Source of the DNA: Catenovulum adriaticum
GTDB taxonomy: Bacteria > Pseudomonadota > Gammaproteobacteria > Enterobacterales > Alteromonadaceae
Length of the DNA stretch: 64,000 nt
Direction: 5' to 3'
NCBI RefSeq assembly: GCF_026725475.1
Contig: NZ_CP109965.1
Span: 2,604,001-2,668,000, forward strand
Part shown: in pieces, positions 8,652-15,595 of the stretch
Layout of the letters: each line of letters starts with the position of its first letter
How positions within the stretch are numbered: position 1 is the stretch's first letter
Position numbers and translations under genes: made by a program
The notes under the pieces: model-generated
What the model saw: the letters and a program-made list of their open reading frames with translations, nothing else
Database searches by the model: none
What the model was told of the DNA's origin: nothing

Positions 8652-9176
8652 TTAAAGGTTCAGCATATGCAAATTGCGGTTACAATGTTTAAGGTCTTCT
8701 ATCGCTTGTTTTGTTGTTGCTCGATACATTTTAATATCGGGATCAAAATATAAATTAGGGGCAATTTGTTCAATGGTTTTTTTAGTATGAGTAAATTCAA
8801 TCAATCCATATGGTGTTGCAAACGTACCACTTCGTCCCTTGGTGATAACAGTCAATCTATCCATCACCACTTGTGAAATATCACCGGTATGACTTAACTG
8901 ACTCTCCAAACTAATATAATTAAGAACATTGCTACGTAATTTAGTGATTATTTTATAAATAGCGCTCTCAGGCTCTGGTGGTGTAAGTGTGCTTTCATAT
9001 AGTCCTTTCGCAACTCTTCTAAATTTTTCTTTTTTAACACCATCAGCCAACAATTTTAAAAATGCTGTATTGCAAGGTTCCCCGAGCATAAATGCCAACT
9101 CTGACGCAGTATGAATACCGCCACCTGTTTTAACTGAGCTAGCAAAAACGGAGAGAAGTTTGTCAGTTTTTGTCAT
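8652..9176 (-). CDS. AbiEi-type antitoxin / transcriptional repressor
   Basis: The 174-residue protein begins at the ATG at 9176 (MTKTDKLL); the longer frame would need a TTG and would run through the operator. An N-terminal winged helix (about 1-60) is followed by the AbiEi C-terminal domain (SNVLNYISLESQL, VVMDRLTVITKGR, FTHTKKTI). AbiEi both neutralises AbiEii and represses the operon by binding inverted repeats; matching repeats lie directly upstream (9180-9286). It is the first gene of the six-gene minus-strand run. Confidence 0.88.
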   Translation of the reverse strand: MTKTDKLLSVFASSVKTGGGIHTASELAFMLGEPCNTAFLKLLADGVKKEKFRRVAKGLYESTLTPPEPESAIYKIITKLRSNVLNYISLESQLSHTGDISQVVMDRLTVITKGRSGTFATPYGLIEFTHTKKTIEQIAPNLYFDPDIKMYRATTKQAIEDLKHCNRNLHMLNL

Positions 9177-9179
9177 GTT

Positions 9180-9286
9180 AGGTCTACAGTAAACAACCAA
9201 TAAGGTTATTTATTGTAGACCTCTCCATAGATAATAGCAAAGTAAGTATACAAAAAATTACCTAATAAGTATTATTTTGTAGACCT
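9180..9286 (-). promoter_or_regulatory. Candidate AbiEi operator: three copies of a 9-mer
   Basis: AGGTCTACA at 9180-9188 and its exact reverse complement TGTAGACCT at 9214-9222 and 9278-9286. The first copy ends 4 bp before the antitoxin ATG, so it would overlap the ribosome-binding region. Inverted repeats in the promoter are the known AbiEi binding mode, so autoregulation is likely (inference). Confidence 0.6.
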
Positions 9287-9914
9287 TTATAAAACAGTGA
9301 TGACGATCAATAGAGATAAAAGATTGAAGAAACTAATTTTAATTAAAGCATATACCAACAAAGTTAAGCAGCATTAAACGGCAACTAGTTGTTTGATACA
9401 CCTTTAACTGGCATGTATTAAAATTTCAATCAAGCCTGATAAATACACGAGTATGTAACTGACAAGTAAACATCAACCATTATATATGCACAAAGAAACT
9501 CAGAAACGTGTGCATTGAAGTTATACGTGCACAGTAAAAAATATGACAATATCAAATATAAATGACTACTTTGGCGCGTCGCGAATAATACCACTAACTT
9601 AAATTGAATTAGCAAAGCGATTTTGCTCTAATTGTAAAATATGCCGAACATCGACATACAATTAAGATAATTATCGAACTAAATAACTAAAACTACTGAT
9701 TTATATAAAATTAGCATAAATAGGTGGCATTATTTTTTAGTAACATCAGCAGTAACATCCAGAAAAACCAAACCAAAGTTTAATATTAAATATCAAAAGG
9801 TTAAAGCAAAAATTCAGACGCCCCCGGACCCACCAATATATTCCCTTTAAAATCAACAGCTTAAGAAAAACCAAAAATAAAATGGCAGCAAAGTGTGCAC
9901 TGGTGTTAACACTT
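9287..9914. other. AT-rich stretch without a convincing gene
   Basis: Only short frames with AT-rich, unprotein-like translations and no ribosome-binding sites are seen here. It separates the AbiE-led run from the transposase remnant and may be decayed mobile DNA. Confidence 0.5.
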
Positions 9915-10130
9915 TTGAATTTGTCGGTATTTTTCCTTGACGCTCTACCTACAAAATATGATTGCTTTGAGCGTGATATAGCTGAGTAATCTGCACCAAA
10001 CATTTTTCTCTCTACCAGTTGCTGCAACCTTCTTCGACCATAAGCTTGGCATATTCTAACTTTTGCTTTGCTCTCAATGTCACTTGTATTTTTTGGGTTA
10101 TTTTTATACCTTTAAGGTCTCGCTCATTGT
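9915..10130 (-). pseudogene. Remnant of an IS3-type transposase OrfA
   Basis: Reading the minus strand from about 10130 gives a frame containing TLRAKQKLEYAKLMVEEG, resembling the N-terminal helix of IS3-family OrfA proteins. It hits a TAG at 10012-10014. A shifted frame then continues with GADYSAISRSKQSYF, which resembles the helix-turn-helix continuation of the same family. The gene is therefore frameshifted and truncated: nothing like the leucine zipper or the DDE OrfB follows. Family assignment is from memory of the motif only. It marks past insertion activity between the defence run and the hipAB module. Confidence 0.5.
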
Positions 10131-10187
10131 AAGCTATAAATCTCTCCCCCTTGAATTAGCTCATTGCAACGCTAGCGTACAAAAAAC

Positions 10188-10318
10188 CATATCCAACCCA
10201 CCACACCTTTGCGTCAAAAATGCTAAGCCAAGATGAAAATCTGCTATGGGTGGCAAATCAAATGGGGCACATTGATTGGTGAATAATTATCAAAACTAAT
10301 GGGAAATGGATTATTCAA
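10188..10318. repeat. Left copy of diverged ~130-bp direct repeat flanking hipA-hipB
   Basis: This segment shares with 12190-12324 an ordered series of short identities: CAACCCA, ACCTTTGC, AAATGCT, AGCCAA, ATTGATTGGTGA, TTAT.AAAACT. The two copies lie on either side of the hip module in the same orientation. See the right copy and the findings. Confidence 0.6.
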
Positions 10319-10386
10319 TAGAGCGCAATATAATACACCTTTATAGCTAAAAACAAACAAAAAGCGTATTATAAAAAGCTTTTATG

Positions 10387-10416
10387 TTGGATTAGTATTT
10401 AAATGCATACTATAAT
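10387..10416 (+). promoter_or_regulatory. hip promoter with embedded palindromic operator
   Basis: TTGGAT (10387-10392) and TATAAT (10411-10416) are 18 bp apart, a good sigma-70 promoter 27 bp before the hipA ATG. Between them TAGTAT (10393-10398) and ATACTA (10407-10412) form an inverted repeat with an 8-bp spacer, the same geometry as the E. coli HipB operator (TATCC-N8-GGATA). Binding there by HipB would block polymerase. Confidence 0.6.
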
Positions 10417-10442
10417 GCGCAATGAGTGACTAACAAGGTTTA

Positions 10443-11795
10443 ATGATGAGAACTGTAAATATTGAAATGTATCTAAACGGTACTTGGCAAGTCATTTGCC
10501 AAGTCGAGTTTACAGGCAATCAAAAAATCCTTAATTCAACGAATAAATTTTCATACTCGCCGCAGCATCAAGTTAACTGTTATGGCGATGTTTCTTCAAA
10601 AGCCTGTGGTGTAAATTATCCTGTTACTTTTGATATTTACAGCGAAGATAAAATATTTGGATTTATCGACGATATTATTCCAGCTGGCGCAGCTAGAAGA
10701 AAATGGCTAGAACAAGATGAAATCAAGCAAGCAGAAGATATTGAGTTTGCATTGTTAACACACGGGGCTATTTCACCTGTTGGTAACCTTAGAGTTAAAT
10801 CAGCGGTTGAAAAGCTTGATTCTAATGTTGCAATTCAGTACTTCCCTGTAGAAGACATAATAAACCGTGATTCTGATTTTTTAAGCTATGCACACGAAAG
10901 AGGTGCGTTAACAGGCGGGGCGACTGGCGCAGGCGGCGAAGCACCTAAACTGCTATTAAGACAAAATGAAAGTAACCAAGTATGGATTGACTGTTTCCAA
11001 AATACACAATCAGCCGATCAAGCGTATTTAGTTAAATTCCCGAGTGGACAACGCACCGATATCGACAAAGATATATTGCGCGCAGAATATAGTTACTATC
11101 AAGTTCTAACTCAAGCTGGTTATAACACTATAGACACTAAACAGATGAAACTGGAAGAAGGCGTTAATACTCCCTCTTTATGGTTACCAAGATTCGATTT
11201 TATCTACGCTCATAATCAAGAAGTTCGTTATGGATTAGAAAGCATACTATCTGTTATTAAAGGCTCATCAGGTGTTCCGTTAAATCACTTTGACGTGATT
11301 AAGCAAACAATTAGTAATATTCAACAAGCAATAGAAGATACAGATACACAATTTGATCCCGCTTTATTTGTCTGCCACTGGTTTGAAAGAGATTTACTAA
11401 ATGTCATATTCGGCAATGCAGATAATCATGCACGCAATAGCTCTTTATTAAAAATAAAAAATAAAATAGAACTCTCACCTATATATGATTTTGCGCCAAT
11501 GAGAGTCGACCCTGAAGATATTAGGCGCACTATAACTTGGGGTAATCCATTCGAATTAGGTGGTGAGTATCAATGGCAGGCAATCATTGAAAACCTAGCT
11601 GAATATTGCGCACAGCAACAAATTGAATGCGATAAAACCCAGTTAACCTACATTTTTAAGAACGCGATGGAAAAGTTTGAAAATTTGCCTGAAATACTAG
11701 TACAAGCTGGATGCCCTGAAAGCATTATCAAGCATCCCAAAAACCATTTTAAACATTGGCAACTTAAACATGAAAAATGGAGTGCCAGTGTATGA
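10443..11795 (+). CDS. HipA-type serine/threonine kinase toxin
   Basis: The 450-residue protein has the HipA kinase layout: Gly-rich TGAGGEAPK (161-169), nucleotide-binding LVKFP (196-200), the catalytic loop NADNHARN (325-332, catalytic Asp327) and the metal-binding DF (349-350) in SPIYDFAPM. E. coli HipA phosphorylates glutamyl-tRNA synthetase and triggers dormancy; the target here is unknown. Two adjacent ATGs (10443, 10446) are possible, with AAGG upstream. The toxin comes first and the antitoxin second, the reverse of E. coli hipBA; the genes overlap by 4 bp. Confidence 0.93.
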   Translation: MMRTVNIEMYLNGTWQVICQVEFTGNQKILNSTNKFSYSPQHQVNCYGDVSSKACGVNYPVTFDIYSEDKIFGFIDDIIPAGAARRKWLEQDEIKQAEDIEFALLTHGAISPVGNLRVKSAVEKLDSNVAIQYFPVEDIINRDSDFLSYAHERGALTGGATGAGGEAPKLLLRQNESNQVWIDCFQNTQSADQAYLVKFPSGQRTDIDKDILRAEYSYYQVLTQAGYNTIDTKQMKLEEGVNTPSLWLPRFDFIYAHNQEVRYGLESILSVIKGSSGVPLNHFDVIKQTISNIQQAIEDTDTQFDPALFVCHWFERDLLNVIFGNADNHARNSSLLKIKNKIELSPIYDFAPMRVDPEDIRRTITWGNPFELGGEYQWQAIIENLAEYCAQQQIECDKTQLTYIFKNAMEKFENLPEILVQAGCPESIIKHPKNHFKHWQLKHEKWSASV

Positions 11796-12067
11796 GCAAG
11801 CAAATCGATTTAACACCCAGCCAACGCGAGGCAATACGAAGCCAGATATTACAACAGCTCGATAACAATCAAATCACTTTAGGTGAAGCGGTTGCACAAT
11901 TTAGAAAGCAGCTTACAAACTTAACTCAAACCCAATACGCAAGTTTGATAAAAATTAGCCGCCGTAGCTTACAACAAATTGAAACCGATACGGGAAATCC
12001 ATCATTGCAAACCATCAGCAAGGTATTAAAGCCTATGGGGATGAAAATGGGAATAAAACTTAAATAA
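11792..12067 (+). CDS. HipB-type helix-turn-helix antitoxin
   Basis: The 91-residue protein starting at 11792 overlaps the hipA stop as ATGA. A Cro/C1-type helix-turn-helix covers about residues 40-80 (TQTQYASLIKISRRSLQQIETDTGNPSLQTISKVL). It should bind HipA and repress the promoter upstream of hipA. An extra N-terminal helix (about 1-35, SQREAIRSQILQQL) precedes the HTH. The upstream in-frame ATG at 11777 lies within hipA and lacks a ribosome-binding site. Confidence 0.88.
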   Translation: MSKQIDLTPSQREAIRSQILQQLDNNQITLGEAVAQFRKQLTNLTQTQYASLIKISRRSLQQIETDTGNPSLQTISKVLKPMGMKMGIKLK

Positions 12068-12189
12068 CGCCAAGTCGAAATAAAAGTAGAAAAGATAAAA
12101 CTCGCTGGCATAACCTATCTGCAATAAATAAATGAGGTTGGGGGGATTACCGGGGTATCATCGCTTGAAAAATCCAATCTTGAATATAG

Positions 12190-12324
12190 CAACCCATACC
12201 AACCCAGCCATACCTTTGCATCACAAATGCTTAGCCAAAGCAAAACCCGCTTTGGATTATAAATAAAATAGGCCTATTGATTGGTGAGTGGTTATTAAAA
12301 CTTACAAAAAATGTATTGAGTAGT
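12190..12324. repeat. Right copy of diverged ~130-bp direct repeat flanking hipA-hipB
   Basis: Collinear with 10188-10318 with scattered substitutions and small indels. It occupies most of the non-coding gap 12068-12553 between hipB and the next toxin-antitoxin pair; apart from this repeat and a palindrome at 12485 I see nothing else in that gap. Confidence 0.6.
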
Positions 12325-12484
12325 CATAGTACTGTTCATATAGCTGCATGGTATTTTAAGCATTTACTTAGATATTTAAGCGGTTATGTAAAATTTAAAT
12401 GGTTACTTTGATTATGCCAAGAAATTAAACCAAGAAGTATTACTCAATGGAGTTTTTCAAACAAAAAAAACACACCCAAACAAC

Positions 12485-12501
12485 TGATGCGAATTGCATC
12501 A
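12485..12501. promoter_or_regulatory. Palindrome upstream of ParD/RelE pair
   Basis: TGATGC and GCATCA flank GAATT, a perfect 6-bp inverted repeat with 5-bp spacer, 52 bp before the antitoxin ATG. It is a plausible operator for the antitoxin. Confidence 0.4.
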
Positions 12502-12553
12502 ATTAGAACGCAGTGATACAGTTTGTGTAAATATTAAGCAAAGAGGTATCACC

Positions 12554-12775
12554 ATGGCCACTTTAAGTGTTCGTTTAGACGAAGAGTTGGTAGAAAGGGC
12601 CAGTATAATGGCAAAAGCTTTAAGCCGCTCAACATCAAAGCAAGTTGAGCACTGGGCGAAAATTGGGGAAATAATGGAAGATAACCCGGATTTACCTTAC
12701 GAATTTGTTAAACAAGCCCTAATTGCCAAAGCTGAAAAAGAAGCCGGTAAATTAGAGGCCTATGAGTTTGACTAA
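12554..12775 (+). CDS. ParD-like type II antitoxin
   Basis: The 73-residue protein begins at the ATG at 12554, preceded by AAGAGG. It starts with a ribbon-helix-helix strand (MATLSVRLDEELVERA) and contains SRSTSKQVEHWAKIG, the hallmark of the ParD-like antitoxin family. The acidic C-terminus (EAGKLEAYEFD) would wrap the toxin. It overlaps the downstream toxin gene by 14 bp. An in-frame ATG 60 bp upstream has no ribosome-binding site. Confidence 0.85.
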   Translation: MATLSVRLDEELVERASIMAKALSRSTSKQVEHWAKIGEIMEDNPDLPYEFVKQALIAKAEKEAGKLEAYEFD

Positions 12776-13043
12776 AACAACCCAAACGTTACAAACACCA
12801 ACCTTTAAAAAGGCGGTTAAAAAGCTAAAGTCAAATCAAAAATCAGACTTGAACAAAGCCGTAAAAGCCTTGGTAAATGACCCATTATTGGGTCAACAAA
12901 AGAAAGGCGATTTGGCTTTTTTACGTGTTTATAAATTCAAAATGGTTAAGCGACTTACTTTACTCGGCTATAGCTATGAAAATGGTTCGATTGTTTTAGA
13001 ATTGATAACCTTAGGCTCACATGAAAACTTTATCGGGATTTGA
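12762..13043 (+). CDS. RelE/ParE-family toxin
   Basis: The 93-residue basic protein has the RelE/ParE pattern: an N-terminal Lys-rich helical hairpin (FKKAVKKLKSNQKSDLNKAV), then GDLAFLRVYKF and a C-terminal strand ending LITLGSHENF. RelE members cut mRNA at the ribosome, ParE members poison gyrase; the sequence alone does not decide. Translationally coupled to the antitoxin, with AGAGG shortly before the start. Confidence 0.85.
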   Translation: MSLTKTTQTLQTPTFKKAVKKLKSNQKSDLNKAVKALVNDPLLGQQKKGDLAFLRVYKFKMVKRLTLLGYSYENGSIVLELITLGSHENFIGI

Positions 13044-13103
13044 AAGGTTAGCGTTTTATCTTTCTACCCCAACTGTTATGACGGATATTTACTCAAACAA
13101 GTA

Positions 13104-13144
13104 ATTGCTATAGAAAAATTTGTAAAAATCTTTTCTATAGCAAT
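13104..13144. terminator. Bidirectional hairpin between toxin gene and FNT gene
   Basis: A perfect 14-bp inverted repeat (ATTGCTATAGAAAA, 13104-13117, and its complement at 13131-13144) with a 13-nt loop. It lies between the convergent RelE/ParE and FNT genes and marks the right edge of the accessory island. Confidence 0.65.
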
Positions 13145-13161
13145 GTGGCAGACTCAAAAAC

Positions 13162-14097
13162 TTAATCTGTTTTTTCTAATTTACGAATATGGCTGTAATT
13201 TAATAGGGCGACAAATATACTTCCCCCAATGGCGTTGCCTATTAGCATAACCCCAATGGCTCTAATGATATTCATTAACTCAAATTGTTCTGTGGTCATA
13301 TAAGCAACTGCAAGCTCAACGGTTCCGGCAATCGAGTGGTGCAAACCACCTAAACCAATAATAAAAGTAACGATATAAATGCATAACATTTGGCTGCTGG
13401 TTGAATGCGTTGATAAAGTTAACCATGCGCCTAAGGCCATTAGCCAGCCCGCTAAAATAGCGCTAATAAGTAAGGTTGCCGATGAAAATTGCACAATATG
13501 CTCGGCGATAATGGCATAACCTTCACTGGCGTGAATAGATGACTCAGCCATCGCCAGCATACTGGCGCTAATCATACCGCCCAGCAAGTTACCTATAATC
13601 ACCACACCCCACAGACCAAACATACTTAAATAGCTATTTTTTCTGTCTAATACCGGATAAAAAGCGGTGGCGGTATGTTCAGTAAATAATTGTGAGCGGC
13701 TTAAAATAACCAAAATAAACCCTAGCGGGTAAACTAAAGCGATAAATACTTTATTAAACCCGGTTTTTAAATCGCCCGTTATAGACGCCATAATGCCAAC
13801 CAACATCACGGTAAAGCAAATAATCATGCCGGCAGCAACCGATGATAACATTAAAGACAAATAAGGCCGTGCGTATTGCAATTGCCCTTCTTCAATCGCT
13901 TTTTGCAGTATGTCGTCTGGGTGTCTAAAGGTTTCATCGATGCGTTTAATAATGACAGAGGTATAATCGTGCGACTCTTGGGCTCGCTCTTTGCTGCGCT
14001 CTACTTGAGGGCCACTTTGTAAAATCTCGCCATCAGTTGAGACAATGTTTTTTTCAGAATCTGACTGTACGTTATCATGCTCGGGTATGTTATTCAT
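13162..14097 (-). CDS. Formate/nitrite transporter-family (YfdC-like) membrane channel
   Basis: The 311-residue protein has a ~65-residue polar N-terminus followed by six hydrophobic segments typical of FNT channels, with the conserved LVILSRSQLFTEHT block in the middle. Length and the long soluble N-terminus resemble E. coli YfdC rather than FocA or NirC. FNT proteins form pentamers passing small monovalent anions in the inner membrane; the substrate here is not determined. It is the first core gene right of the toxin-antitoxin island and appears to be a single-gene unit. Confidence 0.88.
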   Translation of the reverse strand: MNNIPEHDNVQSDSEKNIVSTDGEILQSGPQVERSKERAQESHDYTSVIIKRIDETFRHPDDILQKAIEEGQLQYARPYLSLMLSSVAAGMIICFTVMLVGIMASITGDLKTGFNKVFIALVYPLGFILVILSRSQLFTEHTATAFYPVLDRKNSYLSMFGLWGVVIIGNLLGGMISASMLAMAESSIHASEGYAIIAEHIVQFSSATLLISAILAGWLMALGAWLTLSTHSTSSQMLCIYIVTFIIGLGGLHHSIAGTVELAVAYMTTEQFELMNIIRAIGVMLIGNAIGGSIFVALLNYSHIRKLEKTD

Positions 14098-14194
14098 ATT
14101 ATCTCACCAGATTTTAGGCCAGTTTAAGGTTTAAAATTAGCATTATGTTTAGCTTTGATACAATAAGATAACGCCAAACGACAACTATAAAAAC

Positions 14195-14812
14195 TTACAG
14201 TTTATCGGGTTTACCTTGCCCTTTTCCTAAGCCCGCACTAATGGCTATTTGAATGGCTTCGGCAGGTTTAATATCAATAGGCTCTACGCAATCTATTGGC
14301 ACTATAATCATATAACCACCTACGTTATAAGCCATCGGCAAAAATACTGATACATGATCATCTGGCATAACGCCTGTCAGTTTATCTTGTTTATTTGAAT
14401 CTTGATCACGACGTTTAGTCACTATACCTATAAATTTCATTTGGCTGCCTGGCATGGTCACTAACACAACAGATTCGTCAGCAAAGTCTTTGCCTTGCAT
14501 CATGTCGAATAAATCGTTTACGGTGCCATATAAATTTCGTAGTAACGGCATTTTATTCATAATTCTGCCGGGTAAACGCCAGATAAAATCAAGAAAATTC
14601 CAACGCGAGGTAAACCCTATTAGCACTGCGAGTATTAAAAAACTTAAAAAAGCGAGCCCGGGTACATAATATTGCTCACCTAACAGTGTTTTCCATACTG
14701 GGCTTAATAAAGCCTCAATCGTTACTAACAGCCAGTGCAACAACATAATAGTGACGATTACGGGTAATAAAATGGCAAGCCCTTTAAGTAAAGACTGAAA
14801 TATAAATTTCAT
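14195..14812 (-). CDS. DUF502 family membrane protein
   Basis: The 205-residue protein has two N-terminal hydrophobic segments (about 9-32 and 50-68) and then the DUF502 soluble region (RIMNKMPLLRNLYGTVNDLFDMM, then PMAYNVGGYMIIVP). The family is widespread and has no established function. It stands alone, 49 bp from the exonuclease gene. Confidence 0.85.
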   Translation of the reverse strand: MKFIFQSLLKGLAILLPVIVTIMLLHWLLVTIEALLSPVWKTLLGEQYYVPGLAFLSFLILAVLIGFTSRWNFLDFIWRLPGRIMNKMPLLRNLYGTVNDLFDMMQGKDFADESVVLVTMPGSQMKFIGIVTKRRDQDSNKQDKLTGVMPDDHVSVFLPMAYNVGGYMIIVPIDCVEPIDIKPAEAIQIAISAGLGKGQGKPDKL

Positions 14813-14861
14813 CTAATTTTTTACCTTATTCATTTATTTTTATGATTGAGTACTGTACTTG

Positions 14862-15590
14862 TTACTCCCACAATTTAGCTAACTCTGTGTTGTCTGAATA
14901 AGCATATGCGATTTGCGCTTGTAAAAGTTCAGCACAAGCTAAAGCGTCAGACAATGCATGATGTGGTTTATAGTAAGGCAAGTGATACCGATTTCTTGCA
15001 TCGCCTAGCCTAAGCGAGATCGCTTCGCGTCCTAAAAATTTATCCCAAAAATTAAGTGGTTTATATTGGCTTATTTTTGCTTCTAGGTTCATGGTATCAA
15101 TAACTGGAAATTGAATCCCTTCTTTTAACCTGTGTTGCAGCGCTTTATTTAAAAAAGATTTTTCAATTGAGGCACAGTGCGCAACAACTACTTTGCCGCT
15201 AATCGCCTGAAACAACTCAGCCATGATATGGCTAAAATCTTGCGCTTGTTCAATTTCAGAATGGGTAATGCCATGAATCACAATAGAGCTTTCATTTAAT
15301 TGGCCTCTGGGCTTTACTACCCAGTACTTAGCTTGGCTTAAATAAATACGGCTCGCGCTAAAAGGCACAACCCCCACACTCACAATTGAGTTTCGCTGTG
15401 CATCTAAACCTGTGGTTTCTAAATCTAATGCAACTAAATTAGCCTGTTTTAGCTGCGTTGTTGGGGGATCAATTCCGGCTTGGTAATAAGCTTTAAGTAT
15501 TTCGTTTTTACAAGTTTTTGCTTGTTCTTCATAAAATTTTGGCCAATGCTCTATTTTTTGATCGAGTTTGTTTTTTTCTAAATAAAACAT
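14862..15590 (-). CDS. DnaQ-like 3'-5' exonuclease
   Basis: The 242-residue protein has the DEDDh exonuclease motifs: DLETTG (Exo I, near residue 55), VAHCASIEKSFL (Exo II) and HHALSDALA (Exo III). It resembles the epsilon-like exonucleases that follow DUF294/CBS proteins rather than the polymerase subunit itself. It lies 5 bp after the upstream nucleotidyltransferase gene and is the last gene of a three-gene operon led by a BCCT transporter. Confidence 0.88.
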   Translation of the reverse strand: MFYLEKNKLDQKIEHWPKFYEEQAKTCKNEILKAYYQAGIDPPTTQLKQANLVALDLETTGLDAQRNSIVSVGVVPFSASRIYLSQAKYWVVKPRGQLNESSIVIHGITHSEIEQAQDFSHIMAELFQAISGKVVVAHCASIEKSFLNKALQHRLKEGIQFPVIDTMNLEAKISQYKPLNFWDKFLGREAISLRLGDARNRYHLPYYKPHHALSDALACAELLQAQIAYAYSDNTELAKLWE

Positions 15591-15595
15591 GGGGT

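Noticed and set aside
4600..9176. Complete type I restriction-modification system
   Set aside because: No HsdR is present and the HsdM lacks the AdoMet motif I, so I did not call it functional.
9177..9200. Longer N-terminus for AbiEi starting at a TTG
   Set aside because: It would run through the operator 9-mer, and the ATG at 9176 matches the expected family start.
9430..9615. Minus-strand 61-residue frame
   Set aside because: No ribosome-binding site, hydrophobic AT-driven translation, no family resemblance.
9746..10027. Minus-strand 93-residue frame as an intact gene
   Set aside because: Its first part is the shifted continuation of the transposase remnant; the rest is hydrophobic AT-rich translation with no start context.
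12494..12553. Longer N-terminus for the ParD-like antitoxin
   Set aside because: The ATG at 12554 has AAGAGG upstream and begins the family's conserved N-terminus; the extension would run through a likely operator.
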